A DNA stretch of 45,983 bases from Chloroflexota bacterium (lineage in GTDB: Bacteria > Chloroflexota > UBA6077 > SHYK01): the NCBI GenBank assembly GCA_035652535.1, contig DASRDP010000098.1, positions 1 through 45,983 on the forward strand, written 5' to 3'. This document shows positions 34,696-42,268 of the stretch, in pieces; the first letter of the stretch is position 1, and each line of letters begins with the position of its first letter. A model generated the notes under the pieces. It was not told the DNA's origin. It saw only the letters and a program-made list of their open reading frames with translations, and made no database searches. A program made the position numbers and the translations under genes.

Positions 34696-34765
34696 CTCGC
34701 GATGAAGCTCGCGAGAGGTGCATCCGCACCCGAACCGTCAGTCCCCTGACTAATAGCTTCTACTG
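34696..34765 (+). promoter_or_regulatory. fluoride riboswitch 3 (crcB RNA aptamer)
   Basis: P1 is CTCGCG (34696-34701) pairing with CGCGAG, with the ATGAAGCT loop. The loop's GAAGCT pairs perfectly with AGCTTC at 34755-34760. GAACCGTCAGTCCCCTGACT is nearly identical to riboswitch 1, and the terminator arms also match. It controls the HEAT-repeat protein and the dynamin-like GTPase. Confidence 0.92.
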
Positions 34766-34794
34766 CCCACCAAATGGTCAGTGGAGGCTTTTTT
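34755..34794 (+). terminator. riboswitch 3 expression platform
   Basis: AGCTTCTACTG (34755-34765) pairs with CAGTGGAGGCT (34779-34789), followed by a run of T. The 5' arm is the aptamer's 3' strand. Confidence 0.92.
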
Positions 34795-34838
34795 GTTGCC
34801 CGGAGCCGTAGTGGGACCGAGGGACGTAGGAGGGGTCA

Positions 34839-35333
34839 ATGACGACCGTCTACTGCACAGAGTGCTGGGCTGAGCAGCTCCCAGGCGCCAAAACCTGCTG
34901 GCGGTGTGGGGCCGACGTCGCAACGGTGCCGGAGATCGACTACGTCACGAAGCTCATTCGCGCCCTTGACCATCCGGAACCCGACACCCCTGCACGCGCC
35001 GCTGCGATCCTGGGTGAGCTTCACGCCGAGCGAGCGGTCGGGCCGCTTTGTCATGTCGTCACCGAGAGGAATGAGCTTGGACTGCTCGAGTCGGCGGCGA
35101 CGGCACTCGGCCAGATCGGGCGCATTGAAGCGATACCCGCGCTCGAGCATCTCTTGGAGCGCCCAAGCTTTCTGACTGTTCGGCTCCGGGCGATTGAAGC
35201 GCTTGCTGCCATCGGTGGGCCAGGAGCATATCAGGCGCTCAGGTGGGCCGCGGACAACGATCCTTCGATGCGCGTGCGCCAAGCGGCGCAGCGGTCACTC
35301 GGGATGGCCTCACCCGCCACTGCGCAGTCGTAG
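34839..35333 (+). CDS. zinc-ribbon HEAT-repeat protein
   Basis: A 164-residue protein. The N-terminus has a zinc ribbon with C6xxC9 and C20xxC23. The rest (about residues 35-160) consists of HEAT-like repeats: 'ARAAAILGELHAERAVGPL', 'LESAATALGQIGRIEAIPAL', 'LRAIEALAAIGGPGAYQAL' and 'VRQAAQRSLGMA'. Such proteins are scaffolds that bind other proteins. AGGAGG lies upstream of the ATG. It is the first gene behind riboswitch 3 and precedes the dynamin-like GTPase by 55 nt, so it may be an adaptor for that GTPase; this is inference. Confidence 0.8.
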   Translation: MTTVYCTECWAEQLPGAKTCWRCGADVATVPEIDYVTKLIRALDHPEPDTPARAAAILGELHAERAVGPLCHVVTERNELGLLESAATALGQIGRIEAIPALEHLLERPSFLTVRLRAIEALAAIGGPGAYQALRWAADNDPSMRVRQAAQRSLGMASPATAQS

Positions 35334-35388
35334 CAGGTGCAGGGTCCTGACCATTGAGCGGCAGCCTGGTGCCCTGGACCTTCGGACC

Positions 35389-37236
35389 ATGATGGACGAA
35401 CTGCTTTCGACCGTCGCGGATGCCGCGGATCTCTTCGCGGAGATCGGCGCGGACACTGCCGCCGAGCGCGGCCGGCTGGAGCGACTCCACGAGCAGTTGG
35501 TGGAGGTTCGGCTCCACGTGGCCGTTCTCGGCCAGTTCAAGCGGGGCAAGAGCACGCTGCTCAACGCCCTGCTGGGGGAGCCCCTTCTTCCCTTCGGCGT
35601 CACACCGGTGACGTCCATCCCGACCTGGCTCTCGGGGGGACCCCAACGGCTCGTGCGGGTGATCTTCCAGGATGGGCGCCACCAAGAGTTCGCCAGCGAT
35701 GATCCCGCGGAGCTGGCCGCCACGCTGGTCGAGTTCATCTCTGAGCGGGCTAACCCCCACAACGAACGCCAGGTTGACCGGGTGGAGGTGGAGCATCCGA
35801 GCCATCTGCTCCAGCGTGGGGTGGTGTTCATCGACACTCCGGGGATCGGCTCGACATTTCAGCACAATACCCAGACGACATTTGATCTCCTCCCACAGTG
35901 TGATGCCGCTCTGTTCGTCGTCTCCGCCGATCCGCCGGTCACGGAAGTCGAGGTCGACTTTTTCCAAGCGGTCCAGCGACACGTGGCTCGCGCGTTCTAC
36001 GTCTTGAACAAAGCTGACTGTCTCGATGAGGCGGATCGTGAGGAGGTCGTCGAGTTTCTCCGCAGCACCCTGGCTACCAAAGGAGTCTTCGGGGAGCAAC
36101 TCGCCATTTGGGTCGTCTCCGCGCGGCAGGGGCTCGAGGCGCGAGTCAGCGGGAATGTCGCACTCTGGGCGGATAGCGGGATGGCCGTCGTGGAGCAGCA
36201 CCTCCTCGACTTTCTCGCCGAGGACAAGGAGCGCACGGTGCGTGCGGCGGTCTCGTCGAAGGCTGAGGCCCTCGTTATCGACGCGCTCTTTCGAGTCCGC
36301 CTGCAAGGGCGTACGCTCGATCTATCGCTGGCCGAGCTCGAGCAGCGCCTCGCGACGTTCGAGGCCAAGGTGAAGGAAGCTGAGCAGCAACGGCTCACGT
36401 TGCAGGACCTGCTCGACGGTGACCGCCGCCGGGTCATCGCTTTCATCAATGAGGAAGCGACACTGCTGAACAAACGGATTTGCGATTCGCTGGCCGGGGT
36501 CGTCGAGGGAGCAGCGACGCCGGCGGGCAATCCCGCCGAGCTGGCCAGGATCGGGAGAGCTCGCACCGCCGAAGCAATCCCGCAGCTCTTCGAGGAGCTC
36601 TTCACACAAGAGACCGCGACCATCGACCAGCGCCTCCAAGCGGTCCTCACCGGTCATCAAGAGCGTGCCGACGAGCTGATATGCTCAGTCCAACAGACGG
36701 CCGCAGAGCTGTTCGAAATCCCCTATGGAGGCGTGCCAGCGCACAACCCCCTGGAGATCCGGCATCGGCCCTACTGGACGACCCACGACTGGAGCTCACT
36801 CTTCAATCCCATTCCGATCTCGCCAAGCCTCTTGGAGAGACTGCTTCCGATGGATCGTCGCATGAGGCGCCTGAAGCATCGATTGGTGGATGAGGCGACG
36901 CGGCTCGTCTCCCGCAATGTCGAGAATCTCCGCTGGGCCGTGGTTCAAAACGTAGAGGACAGCTTCCGCAGCTTCGCTCTCGATCTCGATCAGAATTGGG
37001 AGCGCATTATCACCGCCATTCGCGGGGCGGTGGAAATGGCGCGAGGCAGACTGGCTGCTATGGACGCGGGAGCTGACCGAGAACGGGAACGGCTTCGGAC
37101 CCTGGAGCGTCAATGCCTGGAATTAGCGCACGCGCTTCGCTTAGCCAGGCCCGCGCCCGTTCAGCCCGTCATCACAGCGGCAAACGGGCCTGAGCTACCG
37201 TCTTGGGAACGGATAGACCCAGTCAAGCACACGTGA
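35389..37236 (+). CDS. dynamin-like GTPase
   Basis: A 615-residue large GTPase. The G motifs are complete: G1 GQFKRGKST (residues 48-56), G2 'TPVTSIPT' (about 72-79), G3 DTPG (149-152) and G4 NKAD (207-210). Long helical segments follow (about 290-360 and 520-590), expected to form the stalk. No clear transmembrane helix is seen, though a hydrophobic patch near 490-510 might touch membrane. Bacterial dynamin-like proteins remodel or protect membranes. The start at the first of two adjacent ATG codons is the most likely; there is no strong ribosome site. Control by a fluoride riboswitch is unusual for this family as far as I know. Confidence 0.85.
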   Translation: MMDELLSTVADAADLFAEIGADTAAERGRLERLHEQLVEVRLHVAVLGQFKRGKSTLLNALLGEPLLPFGVTPVTSIPTWLSGGPQRLVRVIFQDGRHQEFASDDPAELAATLVEFISERANPHNERQVDRVEVEHPSHLLQRGVVFIDTPGIGSTFQHNTQTTFDLLPQCDAALFVVSADPPVTEVEVDFFQAVQRHVARAFYVLNKADCLDEADREEVVEFLRSTLATKGVFGEQLAIWVVSARQGLEARVSGNVALWADSGMAVVEQHLLDFLAEDKERTVRAAVSSKAEALVIDALFRVRLQGRTLDLSLAELEQRLATFEAKVKEAEQQRLTLQDLLDGDRRRVIAFINEEATLLNKRICDSLAGVVEGAATPAGNPAELARIGRARTAEAIPQLFEELFTQETATIDQRLQAVLTGHQERADELICSVQQTAAELFEIPYGGVPAHNPLEIRHRPYWTTHDWSSLFNPIPISPSLLERLLPMDRRMRRLKHRLVDEATRLVSRNVENLRWAVVQNVEDSFRSFALDLDQNWERIITAIRGAVEMARGRLAAMDAGADRERERLRTLERQCLELAHALRLARPAPVQPVITAANGPELPSWERIDPVKHT

Positions 37237-37259
37237 CGTGCGGTTCATCTGCCAGATCT

Positions 37260-37733
37260 TCACCGTCGGAGGCTTGCCACGAGTCGGAGCGGATTGGCGA
37301 GCAAATCGAGTCCATCCAGAATTGACGGGACTACGATATCCGCAACTTGCAGCGCTCCAACCGCGAGCCCTTCGCCGCCGAGAATGCCAATCCCGAGCGC
37401 GGCCTCTTGGAGCATTGCAGCGTCATTGGCTCCATTCCCCACCGCCACGACGCTCTTCGTGCCAAGACCTCGAATGAATGCCGCCTTCCGCTCGGGGGCT
37501 GAACCATCGGCAGAAATGCGGACGGCGTTCGCTTGGAGCTGAGCGGCCACTACTTCGAGCTGACCGTAGGTATCTCCTGAAAGGAGGTGTGGTTCGAGGA
37601 GGCCACGGATGAGCCCGATGCGATCAATAACCCCGGGTAAGAGCGATCCATCCAGAGCAACGGTACCGTTAACGTCGAGCACGAGGTGCTCGAGATGCAG
37701 ACATTTCCATCCCGGAATGTCGATCTCTAACAT
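37260..37733 (-). CDS. HAD-family hydrolase of the soluble P-type ATPase group
   Basis: A 157-residue minimal HAD protein. The nucleophile motif is D20-V-N-G-T: the second Asp of ordinary phosphatases (DxDGT) is Asn, as in the soluble P-type-ATPase-like group. The conserved Lys lies in '[11 protein letters not shown]', and the C-terminal metal motif is '[11 protein letters not shown]'. AAAGG lies 7 nt before the ATG. It is convergent with the dynamin-like gene and is the only gene on the minus strand in this part of the island. I saw no riboswitch on its upstream side. The substrate is unknown. Confidence 0.82.
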   Translation of the reverse strand: MLEIDIPGWKCLHLEHLVLDVNGTVALDGSLLPGVIDRIGLIRGLLEPHLLSGDTYGQLEVVAAQLQANAVRISADGSAPERKAAFIRGLGTKSVVAVGNGANDAAMLQEAALGIGILGGEGLAVGALQVADIVVPSILDGLDLLANPLRLVASLRR

Positions 37734-37789
37734 GGCAACGCCTTTGCTGTGCCTCGGTGTGGCGCGAAGTCTGGGTCGTGGGTGCAGAG

Positions 37790-37936
37790 AGCGTGGCGGT
37801 CACCGCTCGCATCTCACGCATTCCCGGTCCGCCCTTCGGACCTTCGTAGGGGATGATTATGACATCCCCCGCCTCAATGCGGCGCTCCATTGCGGCGTTC
37901 AGCGCCGACTCCTCATCATCGCACCCGCGCGGCGCC
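37790..37936 (-). pseudogene. ilvD: fragment of dihydroxy-acid dehydratase (ilvD)
   Basis: On the minus strand, '[19 protein letters not shown]' runs into the unmistakable IlvD signature '[18 protein letters not shown]' and 'AVTATL'. A one-base shift separates this from 'GAARV' just upstream, matching the IlvD 'GPARVF' segment. The rest of the 550-residue enzyme is missing, so this is a small remnant with a frameshift. The remaining sequence between 37734 and 38100 holds only the tiny frame at 37986 and the riboswitch promoter. Confidence 0.75.
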
Positions 37937-37985
37937 GTCCCGAGCTATCCACGCGGAGCGTGAGCTCGATCTTACGGAGCCATAT

Positions 37986-38069
37986 GTGAGTCCCGTGCGC
38001 TGGGCCGCGATGCTCATGGGCGGCGGCGTGATCGTCTTCGTCGTCGGAGCGACGCTCCGTATCGCGTAA
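37986..38069 (+). CDS. possible 27-residue single-helix membrane peptide
   Basis: A GTG-started frame, preceded by GGAG 6 nt upstream, encodes one hydrophobic segment ('MLMGGGVIVFVVGATLRIA'). The same frame is open upstream ('ERELDLTEPY'), so it could instead be the tail of a lost membrane protein. Nothing else supports it. Confidence 0.25.
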   Translation: MSPVRWAAMLMGGGVIVFVVGATLRIA

Positions 38070-38102
38070 GGGCCGATCCGATCGCGGTGCAGCCCATGTG
38101 CC

Positions 38103-38108
38103 TATAAT
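38103..38108 (+). promoter_or_regulatory. -10 element of fluoride riboswitch 4
   Basis: TATAAT, a perfect -10 consensus, lies 5 nt before the aptamer. No good -35 is seen. Confidence 0.5.
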
Positions 38109-38113
38109 GACAT

Positions 38114-38167
38114 GAGCGATGAAGCTCGCTCGGCCGCGGGCCGAAGTGCCGCTACTATGGGGCTGAT

Positions 38168-38178
<11 letters not shown>
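38114..38178 (+). promoter_or_regulatory. fluoride riboswitch 4 (crcB RNA aptamer)
   Basis: P1 is GAGCG (38114-38118) pairing with CGCTC (38127-38131), enclosing ATGAAGCT. GAAGCT pairs perfectly with AGCTTC at 38168-38173. The 3' core CTGATAGCTTCTACTG is conserved. It controls the Nudix remnant and the MFS transporter gene. Confidence 0.92.
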
Positions 38179-38505
<327 letters not shown>

Positions 38506-38557
38506 GGAGGCTAGGTGATTCGAGGGAGTCAAGCTAAGTAGGCGAAGGAGGCAGGGC

Positions 38558-39784
38558 GTGGAGATCTCCACTGATCAGGCCGTCACTGAAAACTACACCG
38601 GGTACAGCACGGTGAGGCGACGAGCGATCAAGTTCATCGTGCTCGTTGGCATCATGAGCTTCTTTGCTGACTTCACGTACGAGGGGTCCCGCGGCATCAT
38701 TGGGCCCTATCTTGGCCTACTGGGGGCCGGCGCCACTGCCATTGCAATCATTACCGGCTTCGGCGAGCTCCTCGGGTATGGGATTCGCCTGTTCTCGGGG
38801 AGGGCGGCGGATCGCACCGGCCAGTTCTGGCCCATCACGATTTTCGGCTACGTGATCCAGATGGCGGCGGTGCCCCTGCTCGCCCTGGCCCCCAATTGGC
38901 AGATTGCGGCCCTGCTCGTCATCCAGGAGCGCGTCGGAAAGGCCATACGGAATCCTCCACGCGACGTCATGCTCTCCCACGCAGGGAAGGAGATCGGCTA
39001 TGGGTGGGCCTTCGGCGTCCACGAGGCCCTCGATCAGTTTGGCGCCCTCTTCGGCCCCCTGGCCGTCGCGCTCGTCCTAGCGGCACGTGGCGAGTACCGG
39101 GTTGCCTTCGCGTCGCTTGGCATCTCGGCCGTCGTGATGCTGAGCCTCCTCGTTGGAGCCCGGCTCTCCTATCCGCGCCCGGAGGAGATGGACAGCTCGC
39201 CTCTCGAGGTTAACGCGCAGGGGCTCCCCCGGGTGTTTTGGGTCTACCTCGCGGGGGCGGTGCTCGTCGCGGTGGGATTCGCGGACTTCCCCTTCATGGC
39301 CTACCACCTCGAACGGACAAGCGACATCTCCGACAGTTGGCTACCGGCCTTTTACGCCCTGGCGATGGGGATTAGTGGAACGGGCTCCATCATTTTTGGA
39401 AAGCTGTTCGACAAATTCGGGATCTGGGTATTGATTCCGCTGACGTTGGTCTCGGCCCTTTTCGCGCCCCTCGTGTTCTTCGGCGGCATCTGTCTGGGTC
39501 TTCTCGGGATCGCGCTCTGGGGCCTGGGCATGGGTGTCCACGAATCGATCGTGCCCGCGGCTGTGGCCCACATGGCGCCGCGTCAGCGCCGCGCCTCCGC
39601 GTACGGCCTCTTTACCTCGGGCTACGGGGTCTTCTGGTTTCTCGGAAGTGTCGTGCTGGGCCTCCTCTATAACGTGTCGCTCATGGGACTCGTCACCTTC
39701 TCAGTCGTGGCAGAACTGGCGGCGATCCCGCTCTTTATCGCCGTCGCGCGCCAGGGTGGAGAAGTGGGGGATGGCACGTCCTAG
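38558..39784 (+). CDS. MFS transporter, fluoride-riboswitch controlled
   Basis: A 408-residue major facilitator with a hydrophobicity pattern compatible with 12 helices. The first helices read 'IKFIVLVGIMSFFADFTYEGSRGIIGPYL'. The loop between helices 2 and 3 contains 'SGRAADRTGQ', the usual MFS signature region. 'RVGKAIRNPPRD' lies in the fourth-to-fifth helix region and is seen in a subgroup of uncharacterised MFS proteins. The GTG start has AAGGAGG upstream. It is the only transporter gene in the riboswitch island, so fluoride or a related ion or metabolite is a candidate substrate; this is inference, since known fluoride exporters are CrcB/Fluc and CLC-F. Confidence 0.85.
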   Translation: MEISTDQAVTENYTGYSTVRRRAIKFIVLVGIMSFFADFTYEGSRGIIGPYLGLLGAGATAIAIITGFGELLGYGIRLFSGRAADRTGQFWPITIFGYVIQMAAVPLLALAPNWQIAALLVIQERVGKAIRNPPRDVMLSHAGKEIGYGWAFGVHEALDQFGALFGPLAVALVLAARGEYRVAFASLGISAVVMLSLLVGARLSYPRPEEMDSSPLEVNAQGLPRVFWVYLAGAVLVAVGFADFPFMAYHLERTSDISDSWLPAFYALAMGISGTGSIIFGKLFDKFGIWVLIPLTLVSALFAPLVFFGGICLGLLGIALWGLGMGVHESIVPAAVAHMAPRQRRASAYGLFTSGYGVFWFLGSVVLGLLYNVSLMGLVTFSVVAELAAIPLFIAVARQGGEVGDGTS

Positions 39785-39894
39785 ACGGCCCGGAAGCGGT
39801 GGAAGGTATTGAGGTCATCATAGAGATCCCACGTGGAAGTCGCAACAAGTACGAGTACGACGCTGATCAAGCACCTCGAGAGCATCGCCGATGA
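39785..39894 (+). pseudogene. ppa: N-terminal fragment of inorganic pyrophosphatase (ppa)
   Basis: Directly after the MFS stop, the frame reads 'GIEVIIEIPRGSRNKYEYD', the hallmark N-terminus of family I inorganic pyrophosphatase, then departs from the family after about 9863 of this contig block (near 39863) and stops at 39892. About 85% of the enzyme is missing. Pyrophosphatase is inhibited by fluoride and is a known member of fluoride riboswitch regulons, so a once-intact gene would fit here. Confidence 0.75.
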
Positions 39895-40006
39895 AGCAAT
39901 CCCGGGTCTCGACATCGGCACCGGCGAGGTATATGTGTACCAGGTGGATACCGAGGGGCGGATCATCTCAAAGGAGATCCGCGTTGCCAATCCGAACCTC
40001 GTCTGA
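39833..40006 (+). CDS. 57-codon unknown frame, possibly a gene tail joined to the ppa fragment
   Basis: A GTG-started frame reads through 'LIKHLESIADEAIPGLDIG' and 'EVYVYQVDTEGRIISKEI' to a stop. The composition is protein-like and unlike a shadow frame, but I recognise no family. Its first codons overlap the ppa remnant in another frame, so it is probably the 3' end of a second gene joined by deletion rather than a true start. Confidence 0.3.
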   Translation: MEVATSTSTTLIKHLESIADEAIPGLDIGTGEVYVYQVDTEGRIISKEIRVANPNLV

Positions 40007-40069
40007 GCGGCAGTGCCGCCGCGCGGTTCTACGCCCCGGCGTGCCCCGGGGACGTAATCGCGCAGTTCG

Positions 40070-40099
40070 TTGATCATTCGACTCGCTCGCTGCTATGAT
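40070..40099 (+). promoter_or_regulatory. promoter of fluoride riboswitch 5
   Basis: TTGATC (40070-40075) and TATGAT (40094-40099) are 18 nt apart, ending 7 nt before the aptamer P1. Confidence 0.6.
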
Positions 40100-40106
40100 G
40101 TCGTTG

Positions 40107-40171
40107 CCGCGATGAAGTCCGCGGGCTCCCATCTGGGAGCGAACTGGCGCGCCGCGTCTGATGGCTTCTGC
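40107..40171 (+). promoter_or_regulatory. fluoride riboswitch 5 (crcB RNA aptamer, slightly divergent)
   Basis: P1 is CCGCG (40107-40111) pairing with CGCGG (40120-40124), enclosing ATGAAGTC. GAAGTC pairs with GGCTTC (40163-40168) through a G-U pair. An extra hairpin GGCTCC/GGGAGC lies between P1 and P2. The 3' end reads CTGATGGCTTCTGC, where the others have CTAC. The fold is kept although the sequence differs. It controls three universal stress protein genes. Confidence 0.85.
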
Positions 40172-40197
40172 CTGGTACCTGGGCAGGGGCCTTTTTT
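40163..40197 (+). terminator. riboswitch 5 expression platform
   Basis: GGCTTCTGCC (40163-40172) pairs with GGCAGGGGCC (40182-40191), followed by TTTTTT. Confidence 0.9.
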
Positions 40198-40322
40198 CAT
40201 GCTCAGTTACTGCCTGGGAGGAACGAGTCCGGCTGAGCGTAGCGCGGTCGTTCGAAGCGCCGCGGGTTTCTGCTGGATAACGCTGAGGAATAACCAGCAA
40301 CAACGCGAGTGAGGACGAATCG

Positions 40323-40724
40323 GTGGCATACCGAAACATCGTGGTCGCAGTTCATGGCACACCGGCAAGCGACGTCGCTCTGCATCGGGCCATCGGCATC
40401 GCCCGCGCCGAACATGCCGAGCTGACCGTGCTCGGCGTTGACGAGCCATTACCCCCCTTCGCGCCTGGCGGTGAGGGCGGCAGGCGGAACGGGCAGCTCC
40501 ACGCGGCCGTGGAGGCCGCGGTCGGTACCGCGCGCCGCTCGGGCGTGGAGGTGCAAGGGCAGGTGCTGAGCGGCTATCCGGCGGAAGCGATCGTCCAGTA
40601 CTGTGAGACGAACGACTGTGACCTGTTGGTCGTCGGTGCCGGGAACCAGCGCCCGGGACCAGTCGGCCGGACCGCAGACAAGGTGGTCGGCCTCGCTCCC
40701 TGCGGAGTGCTCGTGGCCCGGTAG
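40323..40724 (+). CDS. universal stress protein (UspA family) 1
   Basis: A 133-residue single-domain UspA protein with a GTG start 126 nt after the riboswitch terminator. The N-terminal strand 'YRNIVVAVHGTPASDVALHRAI' and the C-terminal 'ADKVVGLAPCGVLVAR' are typical. The ATP-binding signature G-2x-G-9x-G(S/T) is degraded ('VVGAGNQRPGPVGRT'), so nucleotide binding is doubtful. It is the first of three adjacent UspA genes under riboswitch 5. UspA genes are known members of fluoride riboswitch regulons. Confidence 0.88.
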   Translation: MAYRNIVVAVHGTPASDVALHRAIGIARAEHAELTVLGVDEPLPPFAPGGEGGRRNGQLHAAVEAAVGTARRSGVEVQGQVLSGYPAEAIVQYCETNDCDLLVVGAGNQRPGPVGRTADKVVGLAPCGVLVAR

Positions 40725-40755
40725 GCCCGACGCGTGGCCACCAAAGGAGGTGGCA

Positions 40756-41211
40756 GTGTTCCGAAAGATATTGGTCGGACTCGATGGATCAGACACATCC
40801 TGGGCAGCCTTCCATCGAGCGCTCGACATCGCCCAGGCACATGGCGCCGAGCTGTGGGTGCTGTCCGTTGAGGACCACCTTCCCCATTTTCCGGGGACCA
40901 TCGACGAGGTCCAGGAGGAGGAGGAACGGGAGAACAGCTACTTCCGCGAGGTCCAGCAGACTGCCCGCGAGGCAGCCGCGCAGCAAGGAGTTGCCTTGCG
41001 GACGCGAACAGTGACCGGCCATGCCGCCGACCGGCTTATCGAGTTCGCCCGCGATGCCGCCGTCGACTTGATCGTCGTGGGGCACCGCGGGCATGCCAAT
41101 CCCTGGCACCATTTGATCGGCAGCACCGCCGACCGGCTCGTCGACCACGCCCCTTGCTGCGTCCTGGTCGAGCGACTGCCGGCGGAAGTCACCACCGCCA
41201 GAGGCTCGTAG
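40756..41211 (+). CDS. universal stress protein (UspA family) 2
   Basis: A 151-residue UspA protein. The GTG start has AGGAGG 5 nt upstream and gives the typical 'FRKILVGLDGSDTSWAAFHRAL'. The ATP-binding signature is complete: 'GHRGHANPWHHLIGST', which fits G-2x-G-9x-G(S/T). A Glu-rich loop follows residue 50. It is 31 nt after the first UspA gene. Confidence 0.9.
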   Translation: MFRKILVGLDGSDTSWAAFHRALDIAQAHGAELWVLSVEDHLPHFPGTIDEVQEEEERENSYFREVQQTAREAAAQQGVALRTRTVTGHAADRLIEFARDAAVDLIVVGHRGHANPWHHLIGSTADRLVDHAPCCVLVERLPAEVTTARGS

Positions 41212-41342
41212 CTTTGGGGACGCACGGTTCCTCCGAGTCGAAAGCTTCGTGAGTAGCCGACAGTGACTTCGTCGCGAGAGTCGCACGGGACTTCTTTCGA
41301 CTGCGCATAACGTCGGGATGAACCTTCACGCGGAGGTGGGGC

Positions 41343-41783
41343 GTGTTTCACCGAGTTCTCGTGGGATTCGACGGCTCACCCAGTGGGTGGTGCGCCCTAC
41401 GCCACGGCATCCAGGTGGCGAAAGAGGACGGTGCCGACCTCTGGGCCTTGTCGGTCGAGGAGCCACTCCCGCACTACGCCTCCGCTGCCAACAAGGTGCA
41501 GGCTGAAGGGTCCGCAGTGGCAGCGTACTTTGAGCGACTCCAGGCGGAGGCGCAACGGGAGGCAGAGTCACATGCGGTCGCGCTGCAGACCGAGACCGTG
41601 CATGGTCACGCGGCACAGGCAATTGTGGACTTCGCCAGCCAGATTCGTGCCGACCTCATCATCGTCGGCCAGCACGGCCACCGGGGGGTGATGAAGCGCT
41701 TGCTCGGTAGCACCAGCGACCGGGTCGTCGACATCGCACCATGCTCGGTCCTCGTCGTCCGGAGCGACGACACCACTCCGTAG
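41343..41783 (+). CDS. universal stress protein (UspA family) 3
   Basis: A 146-residue UspA protein, most similar to the second copy ('FHRVLVGFDGSPSGWCALRHGI'; ATP signature 'GQHGHRGVMKRLLGST'). The GTG start has GGAGG 6 nt upstream. It lies 131 nt after the second copy, and whether it is on the same transcript is unclear, as no terminator was found between them. The two complete copies probably arose by tandem duplication. Confidence 0.9.
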   Translation: MFHRVLVGFDGSPSGWCALRHGIQVAKEDGADLWALSVEEPLPHYASAANKVQAEGSAVAAYFERLQAEAQREAESHAVALQTETVHGHAAQAIVDFASQIRADLIIVGQHGHRGVMKRLLGSTSDRVVDIAPCSVLVVRSDDTTP

Positions 41784-41987
41784 CCCCTTCGAATTCTCGA
41801 TTGGGCCTGTGTCATAGACCGAAAGCCCTGGCTACAGTTGATCGTCCGGACTCCGAAATGAGAAGACACCCTTCTCGCCCACGAGTAGATCCAAAGCCCG
41901 CTTGGTCGCGCGCTCCTCTTCACGGGTGATCAGCTCCCGGCGACGGCGTCGCGATTCAGGGCGTTACCGTGCATTTGCTCGGCGACC

Positions 41988-42176
41988 TCAGCGAGATTTC
42001 TGGCTTGCCAGGTCCACCAAGGGGAGATACCCAATCGTGACGCGGCCATTCCGGCGCCGGGGCATCCCGAGATCGGCGGCGCGCCCTCGGACCTCCTCGG
42101 CGTATACCGCTCGAATCTTTCCCGAGTTGGCGGGGACTGTGGTCAAGAACCACCGCGAAGCGTATAAGTGGAACAC
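41988..42176 (-). CDS. possible 62-residue basic protein or gene remnant
   Basis: In the 485-nt gap between the UspA genes and the hydrolase, a minus-strand GTG-started frame reads 'LYASRWFLTTVPANSGKIRA' and 'DLGMPRRRNGRVTIGYLPLV'. This is protein-like and basic and could be the remains of a DNA-binding or recombinase tail. It lacks a clear ribosome site. The rest of 41784-42268 holds nothing I can support apart from two hairpins near 42194 and 42230. Confidence 0.3.
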   Translation of the reverse strand: MFHLYASRWFLTTVPANSGKIRAVYAEEVRGRAADLGMPRRRNGRVTIGYLPLVDLASQKSR

Positions 42177-42193
42177 GCTGATCGCCTGGTTTG

Positions 42194-42215
42194 TCGGCAG
42201 CTCTCGAGCTGCCGA
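42194..42215. other. strong hairpin upstream of the alpha/beta hydrolase
   Basis: TCGGCAGCT and AGCTGCCGA form a perfect 9-bp stem with a CTCG loop. No T-run follows, so it is not a standard terminator. A second small stem (CCCTCC/GGAGGG, 42230-42248) lies just before the ribosome site of the hydrolase gene. Confidence 0.35.
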
Positions 42216-42268
42216 GGCTTCACTGCGACCCTCCTTCAAGGGGAGGGGACGCCGCAAGGAGGGAAGAA

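Noticed and set aside
42194-42248. The hairpins before the alpha/beta hydrolase as a sixth riboswitch.
   Set aside because: There is no GATGAAG loop, no CTTC pseudoknot strand and no T-run.
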